Positions 1 through 8,380 of a DNA stretch of 64,000 nucleotides are shown here, piece after piece. Origin of the DNA: DATEPR01 sp036273855 (GTDB taxonomy: Bacteria; Actinomycetota; Actinomycetes; Mycobacteriales; Pseudonocardiaceae); the NCBI GenBank assembly GCA_036273855.1, contig DASUGU010000090.1, positions 1 to 64,000 of the forward strand, read 5' to 3'. Positions within the stretch are counted from its first letter, which is position 1, and every line of letters starts with the position of its first letter. The notes beneath the pieces were generated by a model. The model was not told the DNA's origin. It worked only from the letters and a program-made list of their open reading frames with translations, and did no database searches. Made by a program: the position numbers and the translations under genes.

Positions 1-137
1 GCCTGGGTGCGGGTGATGTGGCGTTGCTGGCAGAACGACACGCCCTACGACCCCGCACTGCACGGCGGCGCCTGTCAGCGCGGCGAAACCCAGGTCGCGG
101 CCTGATTTCGGACCATAGGTTGACACAAGGGGTGTCA
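1..137 (+). mobile_element. 3' end of an IS110-like insertion sequence (partial)
   Basis: The first 105 bases read in frame as the last 34 residues of a protein, with the run RVMWRCWQNDTPYDP followed by a stop at 103-105. This resembles the C-terminus of IS110/IS116 family transposases. After the stop, GTTGACACAAGGGGTGTC (about 119-136) contains GACAC/GTGTC, like an element edge. The edge runs into the stop codon of the dppF-like gene on the other strand, so the element probably sits directly at the 3' end of the transporter operon. Only the tail is in the window; the family call rests on a short motif. Confidence 0.5.
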
Positions 138-1136
138 TGCCAGCTCCTCGATCACGTTGGCCTGCCAGGGAACGTGCACACACGCGGCGGCCCGCAGGGG
201 GTCAGCCGGGTCGGGCAGCAACGCGGGTTCGGCGGCGCACCCCTCGACCGCCGCCGGACACCGGTCGAGGAACCGGCACGGGTGGGCCTCTGCCGGTACG
301 TCGATCGCCGCGCCCTCGGCCTCGTCCAGGGGCGCCGCCGGCACGCCCAGCCGGGGCACCGACTTGAGCAGCAGCTGGGTGTACGGGTGGACGGGCGAGT
401 CGAACACCGCGTCCGTCACGCCGGTCTCCACGATCCGGCCCAGGTACATCACCGAGGTCCGGTCACAGATCTGCCGCACCACGGCCATGTTGTGCGACAC
501 GAAGATCACCGACAGGTCCAGCGTCCGCTTGAGGTCGGTGAGCAGGTTGATGATCGTGGCCTGGACCGACACGTCCAGCGCGGACACGGGTTCGTCGGCG
601 ATCAGCACGGTCGGTTCGACGGCCAGCGCCCGCGCGATGCCGATGCGCTGCCGCTGCCCGCCGGAGAACTGCCGGGGCCGCTGGGCCAGGGCGCTGTCCG
701 GCAGGCCGACCAGGTTCATCAGCTCACGGCACCGGTCGACCACCTTGTTCCTGGGCACCAACTGGTGGAACCGCAGCAGCTCGCCGAGGGTCTGGCCCAC
801 GGTCATCCTGGGGTTCAGCGAGCTGTACGGGTCCTGGAACACCATCTGGACGGCCCGGTGCTGGGCACCGCTGCGCCGGTTCGGCAGCACGGCACCCTCG
901 TACCGGACGGTGCCGGCGTCCGGGCGGTACAGCCCGACGATCGTCCTGGCCAGCGTGGACTTGCCACAGCCGGACTCGCCGACCAGCCCGAGCGTCTCGC
1001 CCTTGCGCAGCACCAGGTTCACGCCGTCCACCGCGCGGTTGACCACTGGTTTGGTGCCGAACAGCCGGTCGGTGATCGACACTCGGGACGTGAAGTGCTT
1101 GCTCAGACCCGCTACCGCGAGGATTTGATCGGACAT
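135..1136 (-). CDS. dppF: Dipeptide/oligopeptide ABC transporter ATPase (DppF/OppF type)
   Basis: Predicted 333-residue cytoplasmic ATPase that energises uptake through the DppBC-like channel. Walker A is GESGCGKST, the signature is FSGGQRQR, Walker B is VLIADEPVSALD, and the C-terminus has the oligopeptide-binding extension with the Cys pattern typical of the family (HPCRFLDRCPAA). I start it at the ATG at 1136 (MSDQILAVAG), which overlaps the upstream gene's stop as TGATG; the longer open frame upstream has no family similarity. It is last in a five-gene operon and its stop codon touches an insertion sequence edge, but the protein ends normally. Confidence 0.93.
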   Translation of the reverse strand: MSDQILAVAGLSKHFTSRVSITDRLFGTKPVVNRAVDGVNLVLRKGETLGLVGESGCGKSTLARTIVGLYRPDAGTVRYEGAVLPNRRSGAQHRAVQMVFQDPYSSLNPRMTVGQTLGELLRFHQLVPRNKVVDRCRELMNLVGLPDSALAQRPRQFSGGQRQRIGIARALAVEPTVLIADEPVSALDVSVQATIINLLTDLKRTLDLSVIFVSHNMAVVRQICDRTSVMYLGRIVETGVTDAVFDSPVHPYTQLLLKSVPRLGVPAAPLDEAEGAAIDVPAEAHPCRFLDRCPAAVEGCAAEPALLPDPADPLRAAACVHVPWQANVIEELA

Positions 1137-2149
1137 CAGCGCAGCCCCGCCCCTTCCACAGCCACCTCGTCCGCCCAGCGGTCCGCGGTGTCCGCGCGTA
1201 CACAGGCGGTCGCCCGGCCGCCGGTCTCCAGCAGGTCCGGCTCCGCCACCCGGCACTCGTCGGCCGCGAACGGGCACCGGGGCGCGAACGAGCAGCCCAC
1301 GACGGGCAGCCGCAGATCGGGCTGCTGGCCGGGGATGGACAGCAGCCGGGCCACCCGCCGGTCCGGCTCGGGCACCGAACGCAGCAGCGCGAACGTGTAC
1401 GGGTGGCGCGGGGTCATGGTCAGCTCCGCCAGGTCGCCCGATTCGACGATCCGGCCCGCGTACATCACGTACAGCCGGGAGCACGTCTGCCCGACGACGG
1501 CCAGGTCGTGGCTGACCAGCAGCAGACCGACGTGTTCGTCCTCGCGCAGCCGGCGCAGCACCTCCAGCACCCTGGCCTGGATGGTCACGTCCAGTGCGGT
1601 GGTCGGCTCGTCGGCCAGGATCACCCTGGGCCGGGTGGACAGCGCGATCGCGATGCACACGCGCTGCCGCATGCCGCCGGACATCTCGTGCGGGTAGTGG
1701 CCGTACCGGCGTGCCGGGTCGGGGATGCCGACCTTGGCCATCAGCTCGATCGCCGTCGACCGGGCCGCGGTGCGGGACATGCCCAGCTTGCGGCGCGGTG
1801 CCTCGGCGATCTGGTCGCCGACCCGCATGACCGGGTTGAGCGCGGTGAGCGAGTCCTGGAACACCATGCTCATCGTGTCGGTCAGCCTGCGGCGCAGGCG
1901 TTGCGGCGGCAGGCCGGTGACGTCCTCGCCGTCGATCAGCACCGAACCGGACGTGATCTTCGCCGGCCGGGGCAGCAGGCCCAGCAGGGCGCGCAGCGTC
2001 AGGCTCTTGCCGGAGCCCGACTCGCCGACCAGCCCGACCGACTCGCCCGCCTCGACGGTCAGCGACACACCGCGGACGGCGTGCAGGCGGCCGTGCGGCA
2101 GCGGGATGTCGACGTACAGGTCCCGTGCCTCGATGACGGGCGGGATCAC
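1136..2149 (-). CDS. dppD: Dipeptide/oligopeptide ABC transporter ATPase (DppD/OppD type)
   Basis: Predicted 337-residue ATPase, partner of the DppF-like protein. It shows Walker A GESGSGKS, signature MSGGMRQRV, Walker B VILADEPTTALD, and the C-terminal oligo_HPY region (RHPYTFALLRSVP) with Cys residues. The start is taken as GTG at 2149, whose codon overlaps the stop of the upstream permease gene (GTGA), implying translational coupling. Length fits the family. Substrate is not determined by the ATPase; from the operon it is a peptide, opine or similar compound. Confidence 0.92.
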   Translation of the reverse strand: MIPPVIEARDLYVDIPLPHGRLHAVRGVSLTVEAGESVGLVGESGSGKSLTLRALLGLLPRPAKITSGSVLIDGEDVTGLPPQRLRRRLTDTMSMVFQDSLTALNPVMRVGDQIAEAPRRKLGMSRTAARSTAIELMAKVGIPDPARRYGHYPHEMSGGMRQRVCIAIALSTRPRVILADEPTTALDVTIQARVLEVLRRLREDEHVGLLLVSHDLAVVGQTCSRLYVMYAGRIVESGDLAELTMTPRHPYTFALLRSVPEPDRRVARLLSIPGQQPDLRLPVVGCSFAPRCPFAADECRVAEPDLLETGGRATACVRADTADRWADEVAVEGAGLR

Positions 2150-3015
2150 CGGTTGGTCCTGTCGACGATGCCGTCGGCGATCAGCGCCAACGCGATCCCG
2201 GTGAGCACGACGCACAGGCCGGGAATCGTGGACAGCCACCACTTGGTGAGGATGAACTGCTGCCCGTCCTGGATCATGGTCCCCCAGTCCGGCGTGGGCG
2301 GCGGCACGCCCAGCCCGAGAAAGCCGAGTGTCACGATGGCCAGCAGGGTCAGTACGATGTCGCTCATCGAGTAGATGAACGCCTGCAGGATCACGTTGGG
2401 CATCAGGTGCCGCAGCAGGATCCGCCACGTGGGCAGGCCGCTGGCCTTGGCCGCCATGGCGTACTCCTGCTCCTTGGCCACCAGCACCTGCCCGCGCACG
2501 ATCCGGCAGTACGCCACCCAGCCGACCAGCGTGATCGCGGTGTAGATGCTCGTCGTGCCTGGCCCCATGGCGAACACCAGCGCGATCACCAGGACCAGGA
2601 ACGGGAACGCGATCACGATGTCGACGATCCGGCCGATGATCGTGTCCAGCCAGCCGCCGAACCAACCGGCGATCAGGCCGATCAGGGTGCCGATGATGAA
2701 CGGCGACACCACGGCCAGCACGCCGACCCGCAGGTCGACCCGGGCGCCGTAGAGCAGCCGCGCCAGCACGTCCCTGCCGAACGAGTCGGTGCCCAGCAGG
2801 TGGTGCGCGGAGCCGGGTGGCAGGAACGTCGCGTCGAGGTTCTGCGCGATCGGGTCGTAGGGGGTGAGCACCGGCGCGAGTACCGCGCACAGCACGATCA
2901 GTCCGAACAGGACCAGACCCGTCACCAGCGGGCCGTTCCACCTGCCCCGCTTGGCCCGGGCGCCGACCGCGACCGGTTGGCCTGCCTCCAGTGGGTCGAA
3001 CGTCGCCGCCGTCAT
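2146..3015 (-). CDS. dppC: Peptide ABC transporter permease (DppC type)
   Basis: Inner-membrane permease of 289 residues. The N-terminal segment contains one membrane helix followed by the TPYDPIAQNLDATFLPPGSAHHLLGTDSFGRDVLARLL stretch characteristic of DppC/OppC proteins, then a five-helix BPD_transp_1 core with the EAA-like loop around VAKEQEYAMAAKASG. It overlaps both neighbours by 4 bases (start with dppB stop, stop with dppD start), a tight operon. Together with DppB it forms the channel. Confidence 0.93.
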   Translation of the reverse strand: MTAATFDPLEAGQPVAVGARAKRGRWNGPLVTGLVLFGLIVLCAVLAPVLTPYDPIAQNLDATFLPPGSAHHLLGTDSFGRDVLARLLYGARVDLRVGVLAVVSPFIIGTLIGLIAGWFGGWLDTIIGRIVDIVIAFPFLVLVIALVFAMGPGTTSIYTAITLVGWVAYCRIVRGQVLVAKEQEYAMAAKASGLPTWRILLRHLMPNVILQAFIYSMSDIVLTLLAIVTLGFLGLGVPPPTPDWGTMIQDGQQFILTKWWLSTIPGLCVVLTGIALALIADGIVDRTNR

Positions 3016-3953
3016 GTCAGTTTCACCCTCGGATCGAGCGCCGCGTGCGTCACGTCGGTCAGCAGGTTCACCACCACCACCAGGATCGCGAACACCAGCG
3101 TGATCCCCTGCACGGTCGGGAAGTCCCGGCCGAGAATCGAGTTGATCATCTGCTGGCCGATGCCGGGCAGCGAGTACACCCGTTCCACCACCAGGGTGGA
3201 TCCGGTCAGGTAGGCGATGTTCACGCCCAGCACGGTCACCGACGACACCGCCGCGTTGCGCAGCGCGTGCCCGAAGACCACGCGCCCGGTGCCGACGCCC
3301 TTGGCCTGCGCGGTGACGATGAAGTCACTGCCCAGCACCTCGATCATGCTGGCCCGCAGGCTGCGGATCAGGATCGGCGACAGGGTCAGGGCGATGGTGA
3401 AACCGGGCAGCACGATGCTGCGGAAGTGCTGGGCCAGAGTCGTGCCGAAACCGGCCACGGGCAACCAGTGCAGCTTCAGCCCGAACAGGAGTATCAGCAT
3501 GATGCCCACCCAGAAGGCGGGCAGCCCGAGCCCGGCTACCGGCACCGCGCGGATGATGTTGTCCGCGACGCCGCCCCGCCGGGCCGCGGCCAGCACGGCC
3601 AGCGGCACGGCGATGACCAGCGTGAACACCACACCCGCGACGAGCAGGCACAGCGTCACCGGCAGGCTGGTGAGGATCAGGCCGGTGACCGGGCTGTTGT
3701 AGAAGTACGAGAACCCGAGATTGCCCTGGAACAGGTGGCCCAGGAATGTCAGGTACTGACTCCACAACGGTTTGTCCAGCCCCAGCTGGGCACGCAGCTC
3801 ACGCACGGCGGTGGGCGTGGCGTGCGTGCCCAGCAGGGTCGTTGCCGGGTCGCCCGGGATCAGCCGGACCAGGAAGAACACGATCAGCGAGATCCCGAGC
3901 AGCACCGGAATCAGGGACACCAGCCGGCGCAGGATGTAGACGGCGTACTTCAT
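3012..3953 (-). CDS. dppB: Peptide ABC transporter permease (DppB type)
   Basis: Inner-membrane permease of 313 residues beginning with the typical DppB N-terminus (ILRRLVSLIPVLLGISLIVF, then RLIPGDPA). Six predicted membrane helices and an EAA loop near SDFIVTAQAKGVGTGRV, then the family signature VVERVYSLPGIGQ towards the C-terminus. It lies 16 bases after the binding-protein gene and overlaps dppC by 4 bases. Confidence 0.94.
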   Translation of the reverse strand: MKYAVYILRRLVSLIPVLLGISLIVFFLVRLIPGDPATTLLGTHATPTAVRELRAQLGLDKPLWSQYLTFLGHLFQGNLGFSYFYNSPVTGLILTSLPVTLCLLVAGVVFTLVIAVPLAVLAAARRGGVADNIIRAVPVAGLGLPAFWVGIMLILLFGLKLHWLPVAGFGTTLAQHFRSIVLPGFTIALTLSPILIRSLRASMIEVLGSDFIVTAQAKGVGTGRVVFGHALRNAAVSSVTVLGVNIAYLTGSTLVVERVYSLPGIGQQMINSILGRDFPTVQGITLVFAILVVVVNLLTDVTHAALDPRVKLT

Positions 3954-3969
3954 CGGCTCCCCAGCCTCG

Positions 3970-5568
3970 TCACATGGACACGTTTTCCAGGTGGTAGTAG
4001 CCGGTGGGCAACACGTGGAATCCCTTGACGTTGGAGGTGCGCGAGTACGGGAACGGTGAGTAGAACAGGAACGCCATGAACGCCGAGGCGGCAGCCTGCT
4101 GCTGGATCTCGTCGTACAGGTTCTGCCGCTTGGTCTTGTCGAACTCCTGCTCGGCCTGGTGCACCAACCCGGTCAGCGTCTTGTCGTCGAACCCGGTGTT
4201 GAACGAGTGGCCACCGGACGCCGGGTCGAGCGCGTACTGCGCCAGCTCGTCGGGGTCGGCCAGGTCGTTGGTCCAGTAGGAGTGCGCGATGTCGTAGTTC
4301 AGCGCCGTGGTCAGGTCGTGCTGGGCGCTGGCGTCCACGTTCTGGATGTTCATCGTAATGCCCAGTTGCTTCAGCGATGCCTGGAGGATCTGCGCGATCG
4401 CGGCGTCCACGCTGTCCCCGGACATGGCCAGCCACGTGGTGGAGAAGCCGTGCGGGACCGAGGACTGCTGGAGTTCCTGGCGTGCCTTGTCCATGTCGAA
4501 CTGGATGCCGGGCGAGTTCTTGTCGTAGAACGGGCCCGCCGGCATCATGAACGAGTTCGCCGGCTGGCCGTGCCCGAACAGGATGTTCTTGACCAGGGCC
4601 TCGCGGTCGATGGCGTAGGAGATGGCCCGCCGGACGTGCACGTCCTGGTACGGGTGCCGGGTCTGGTTCATCATGATCACGTCGGTCCTGGTCGACGGGA
4701 ACAGGTCGACGGCCAGGCTGGGCGTGTTCTGGATCTGGGTCAGGCTGGAGAACGGCGGCGCCTCGTTGATGTGCGCCTGGCCGCCCTGCAACTGGATGGC
4801 GCGCGAGTTGTCGTCCGGCACGACCTTCCAGGTCACGGTGTCCACGTGCGGCTTGCCGGCCTGCCAGTAGTGCTGGTTGCGCTTCAGGCGGATGAAGTCG
4901 CCCTTCTGCCAGACGTCCCACTGGAACGGTCCGGTGCCGACGGGCGCGGCGTAGAACGCCTTGGCCGTCCTGCCGGCATAGTCCTTCGGGATGATCCCGT
5001 TGTTCGGGCAGCTCAGGTCGGCCAGCAGCGGGGCCCACGGGTACTTGGTGGTGACCACGACCGTCTGGGGGTCGGGCGTGGTGACCTCCTTGATGGCCGT
5101 GTTGATGAACTCCCAGCCGCCCTTGGTGGCGCTGGAGGCGTCGATGGAGAACTTGACGTCGGCCGAGGTCAGCGGCTGGCCGTTGTGGAACGTCACGCCC
5201 TTGCGCAGCTTGAACGTGGCGGTGAGGTTGTCCGAGGACATCGTGTAGCTCTCCGCCAGCCACGGCCGGACACCCTGGCCGTCCTCGGTCATCTCCACGA
5301 GGTTCTCGTACATCTGCTGGTAGACCCACAGCGAGGCGTTGCTGAACACCGTCGTCTTGTCCATGTCGACCGAGTCGTTGGCCCGGACGATGACGAGATC
5401 ACCGCCCTTCGTGGCACCACCGCCGCCGGACGAACCGGACGAACTGCCACACGCGGCCAGTATCGGCCCGGAGGCGAACGCGCCCAGGCCCAGCGCACTG
5501 AGCTGGAGCATGCGGCGACGGCTGACGGCGGGCACCCGGAGGCCCGCTGGGATCGAGGGGTCTGACAT
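3970..5568 (-). CDS. dppA: Peptide/opine ABC transporter substrate-binding lipoprotein
   Basis: Extracytoplasmic solute-binding protein of family 5 (SBP_bac_5), 532 residues. The N-terminus has SRRRMLQLSALGLG (twin-arginine-like) and a lipobox ending in LAAC (Cys about residue 39), followed by a Ser/Gly linker, so it is probably Tat-exported and lipid-anchored. Family landmarks are WLAESYTMSSDNLTATFKLR and HNGQPLTSADVKFSI. The start ATG at 5568 is preceded by GGAGGAGCTGAT. It heads the dpp operon and has a strong inverted repeat just upstream (5589-5607). The ligand cannot be told from sequence. Confidence 0.92.
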   Translation of the reverse strand: MSDPSIPAGLRVPAVSRRRMLQLSALGLGAFASGPILAACGSSSGSSGGGGATKGGDLVIVRANDSVDMDKTTVFSNASLWVYQQMYENLVEMTEDGQGVRPWLAESYTMSSDNLTATFKLRKGVTFHNGQPLTSADVKFSIDASSATKGGWEFINTAIKEVTTPDPQTVVVTTKYPWAPLLADLSCPNNGIIPKDYAGRTAKAFYAAPVGTGPFQWDVWQKGDFIRLKRNQHYWQAGKPHVDTVTWKVVPDDNSRAIQLQGGQAHINEAPPFSSLTQIQNTPSLAVDLFPSTRTDVIMMNQTRHPYQDVHVRRAISYAIDREALVKNILFGHGQPANSFMMPAGPFYDKNSPGIQFDMDKARQELQQSSVPHGFSTTWLAMSGDSVDAAIAQILQASLKQLGITMNIQNVDASAQHDLTTALNYDIAHSYWTNDLADPDELAQYALDPASGGHSFNTGFDDKTLTGLVHQAEQEFDKTKRQNLYDEIQQQAAASAFMAFLFYSPFPYSRTSNVKGFHVLPTGYYHLENVSM

Positions 5569-5588
5569 ATCAGCTCCTCCTGGCCGGC

Positions 5589-5607
5589 GCTGTCAACTGT
5601 TGACAGC
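5589..5607. promoter_or_regulatory. 19-bp inverted repeat operator upstream of dppA
   Basis: GCTGTCAACTGTTGACAGC is a perfect 9-bp inverted repeat around one central base, 21 bases upstream of the dppA start codon. Its length, symmetry and TGTCAA/TTGACA arms resemble operators of GntR/FadR-type or other winged-helix regulators. It lies between dppA and the divergent fusion gene, so it could control one or both. No regulator gene is adjacent; the binder is unknown. Confidence 0.6.
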
Positions 5608-5780
5608 GAGCGGGAGCGACTATGCTCCGGAGTTATTTGCGGGCGTGTTGGTTGACATACGTAAGGCTGATGGCCCTCGATGGACATCAGATGCAACGAA
5701 ACCAGAGGCTAGATCATGCAACTTGGTTTGGGTAGTGTCCAGCCCGCGAGGATGGGAAAACGCAACCCAAGGGGCAGCCG

Positions 5781-7916
5781 GTGCGACTGACCATCATCGG
5801 CGCGGGTGCCATCGGCGGCACCGTCGGCGCCCATCTGATCCGGTCCGGACACGAGGTCCTGTTCTGCGACGGCGATCCGGAGCACGTCGCGGCCATCAAC
5901 GACGCCGGCCTGTCCATCGAGGGACCGGTGGAGAACTTCACCGTGCGCGCCCGTGCGGTCACCCCCGACGCACTGCCCGACCGGCTGGACCGCGTCGCCA
6001 TCGCCGTGAAGAGCCACCACACCGCGATCGCGGCGGAACCGTTGCGCGAGCGGCTGGCCCCGGACGGCTACCTGGTGAGCTTCCAGAACGGGCTGACCGC
6101 CGACACACTCGCGTCGGTCGTCGGCCGAGAGCGGCTCATGGTCAGCTTCGTCAACTTCGGCGCCGACGTACTCGGACCGGGCCGGATCATGCAGGGCAAC
6201 GTCGGCACGTTCCGGGTCGGCGAACTCACCGGCGAGATCACGCCACGGCTGACCGAACTCGTCGCCGCGCTCCCCTACGCGCAGGCCACGTCCAACATCA
6301 TGGGTTTCCTGTGGGGCAAGGAAGCCTACGGCGCCATGCTGTACGCCGGTGCGGTGTCCGACCTGTCCATCGCGGACTCCTTGGAGCAGCCCGAATGGCG
6401 GCCGCTGATGCTGGCCGTCGCGCGGGAGGTGCTGGCGCAGTCACCGGTGCCGCCGGAGTCGTTCGACGGTTTCGATCCGGCCGACCTGGAGGGTTCGCTG
6501 GCCCGGCTGGTGGCGTTCAATCGGGGCAGTGCCAAGTCGCACAGCGGCATCTACCGCGATCTCATGGTGCGCAGGCGCAAGACCGAGGTCGACGACCTGC
6601 TGCGCGACCTGGCGGGCCCGCTCACGACGTACGCAGGCGAACTGATCAAGGCCATCGAGCGCGGTGAGCGCACCTGCGAGGTGGCCAACCTGGAACTGCT
6701 GGCCGCCTACGAGCGCGCGAACCGGCTCGGCCGGCCGCTGAACGCCGTCGTGGACCTGCTGTCCGCGCCGCGCCGCGCGCCTGCCGGGCCGCTGCACGGC
6801 GTGCCGATCGCGGTGAAGGACATGATCGACATCGCCGGACGGCCCAGGGGCAACGGCAATGCCGCGTCGATGGCCGGCCCGCCGGCGACGGCCGACGCGC
6901 CGATCGTGACCGCGCTGCGCGACGCGGGCGCCGACGTGTTCGCCATGACGTCACTGCTGGAGTACGCGGCCGGTGCGGTGCACCCGGACGTGCCGGAGGC
7001 GATGAACCCGTTCGATCCGAAGCGGACCGCCGGCGGCTCCAGCGGCGGGTCGGCGGCGCTGGTCGGGGCGGGCGCGTGCGCGGTGGCGCTGGGCACGGAC
7101 ACCGGCGGGTCGATCCGGATTCCGGCGCACTACTGCGCGACCGTCGGCTTCAAGCCCACGCACGGGTCGCTGCCGGAGGAGGGCGTGCAGCCGCTCGCGC
7201 CCACGCTGGACCACATCGGACTGCTGGCCAGGGACGTCGCCACGACGATCGACGTGTTCGCCGCGCTCACCGGTCTGTCGCCCTCGCCCGCGGTCGATGG
7301 TGCGCTCCGGGTGGGTGTGGTGCGCGATCAGTTGGCCACGGTGCGGCCGGATGTCGCGTCGGCGGTCGGTGAGGCCGTGGCAGCGTTGCGGGCGGCGGGT
7401 TGTGCCGTCGTCGAGGTGGACGGCGTACCGTTCGCCGAGCTCATGGCGACGTTCGATCCCATCCTGCTGTTCGAGGCGTGGCAGGTGCACGGTGAGCGGG
7501 TCACCGCCGATCCCGGGCACTACGGCCCGGAAACGTTGCGGCTGTTGCGGTCCGGCGCGTCGGTGACCCCGGATGCCTACGCGGCCGCGCTGGGCGACCG
7601 CGTCCGGTTGCTGCCGGCGGCGCTCGGCCGCTACGACGGCGTCGACGTACTGCTCACCCCGGCGGCGCCCTACGTCGCGCCCGACACGACGCCGCCGATC
7701 GACACGCCGGACGGCGAGGCCGAGGGCATGTTCACCGCGGTGCACAACCTGACCGGGGCGCCCGCCCTGGTGCTGCCGTGCGGGTGGAACGGCGACGGTC
7801 TGCCGATCGGCCTGCAACTCTCGGCCCGGCCGGGTACCGACATGGCGCTGCTCGCCGCCGCCCGGCGGGTGGCGGACGTGATCGACTTCCAGCCACGTCC
7901 GCCCGTCATCGGCTAG
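5781..7916 (+). CDS. Ketopantoate reductase-like / amidase fusion protein
   Basis: A 711-residue two-domain protein. Residues 1 to about 310 resemble ApbA/PanE ketopantoate reductases: GAGAIGG at 7-13 binds NAD(P), WGKEAYG carries the likely catalytic Lys, and the late helix KSHSGIYRDLMVRRRKTEVDDLL matches the family's substrate-binding motif. Residues about 325-711 are an amidase-signature hydrolase: Lys346 (AVKDM), Ser420 (GGSSGGSAA) and Ser444 (TDTGGSIRIP) form the Ser-cisSer-Lys triad. The amidase part seems to lack the usual N-terminal helices, which the reductase C-terminal helix may replace. GTG start at 5781 follows AAGGGGCAG. It diverges from the dpp operon, suggesting an imported amide as substrate (inference). 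The stop overlaps that of the next, convergent gene. Confidence 0.85.
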   Translation: MRLTIIGAGAIGGTVGAHLIRSGHEVLFCDGDPEHVAAINDAGLSIEGPVENFTVRARAVTPDALPDRLDRVAIAVKSHHTAIAAEPLRERLAPDGYLVSFQNGLTADTLASVVGRERLMVSFVNFGADVLGPGRIMQGNVGTFRVGELTGEITPRLTELVAALPYAQATSNIMGFLWGKEAYGAMLYAGAVSDLSIADSLEQPEWRPLMLAVAREVLAQSPVPPESFDGFDPADLEGSLARLVAFNRGSAKSHSGIYRDLMVRRRKTEVDDLLRDLAGPLTTYAGELIKAIERGERTCEVANLELLAAYERANRLGRPLNAVVDLLSAPRRAPAGPLHGVPIAVKDMIDIAGRPRGNGNAASMAGPPATADAPIVTALRDAGADVFAMTSLLEYAAGAVHPDVPEAMNPFDPKRTAGGSSGGSAALVGAGACAVALGTDTGGSIRIPAHYCATVGFKPTHGSLPEEGVQPLAPTLDHIGLLARDVATTIDVFAALTGLSPSPAVDGALRVGVVRDQLATVRPDVASAVGEAVAALRAAGCAVVEVDGVPFAELMATFDPILLFEAWQVHGERVTADPGHYGPETLRLLRSGASVTPDAYAAALGDRVRLLPAALGRYDGVDVLLTPAAPYVAPDTTPPIDTPDGEAEGMFTAVHNLTGAPALVLPCGWNGDGLPIGLQLSARPGTDMALLAAARRVADVIDFQPRPPVIG

Positions 7917-8257
7917 CTCAGACCGAGCGCCAACCCGGCCGCCACCGGCGCCAGGTAGAGCAGCGGGAACGGAATGTGCGAGTACCAGCGTGCCCGCACG
8001 ACGGTTGTCACCGCGCCCAGGAAGTACAGGATCAGGCCGATCGCCGCGAGCAGCCCGATGACCGGCACGAACAGACCCACCACCAGGCCTACGGCACCGG
8101 CGGCCTTCGCCGTGCCCAGCCACGGCAACCACGACCCGGGCACGCCGTACTCGGCGATCGGCTCGGTGACCCACTTCGCCCTGGCGAACACCGAGACGGC
8201 CGAGAACGCGACCATGGCGGCGCCGACGATGGTGACGATGACGTAGGCGGTCGACAT
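7913..8257 (-). CDS. DoxX-like integral membrane protein
   Basis: A 114-residue protein with four predicted membrane helices and the WLPWLGTAKAAGAVGLVVGL pattern of the DoxX_2/DoxX-like family. Such proteins are small quinone-associated or stress-linked membrane proteins; no reaction can be assigned. I use the ATG at 8257 (MSTAYVIVTIVG), preceded by AAGGGGAAAGCTG, rather than the much longer open frame. Its stop codon overlaps the stop of the convergent fusion gene. It diverges from the AfsR-like gene; the gap between them carries an inverted repeat. Confidence 0.8.
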   Translation of the reverse strand: MSTAYVIVTIVGAAMVAFSAVSVFARAKWVTEPIAEYGVPGSWLPWLGTAKAAGAVGLVVGLFVPVIGLLAAIGLILYFLGAVTTVVRARWYSHIPFPLLYLAPVAAGLALGLS

Positions 8258-8281
8258 CAGCTTTCCCCTTACCCCTGGTTG

Positions 8282-8300
8282 GACGCCCGGTTCGGGCGTC
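8282..8300. promoter_or_regulatory. Inverted repeat in DoxX/AfsR divergent promoter
   Basis: GACGCCCG-GTT-CGGGCGTC is a perfect 8-bp inverted repeat with a 3-base centre, 25 bases upstream of the DoxX-like start and 81 bases upstream of the AfsR-like start. It could be an operator for a regulator of either gene, or a short hairpin in the leader. Function is inferred only from symmetry and position. Confidence 0.4.
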
Positions 8301-8380
8301 GTCACCTTCCAGACACGGTGGCGCCGGCGAATGTGACAACCGGCGACGGCCGAATCGTCCGGTACGGCATCCTGTCGGGC

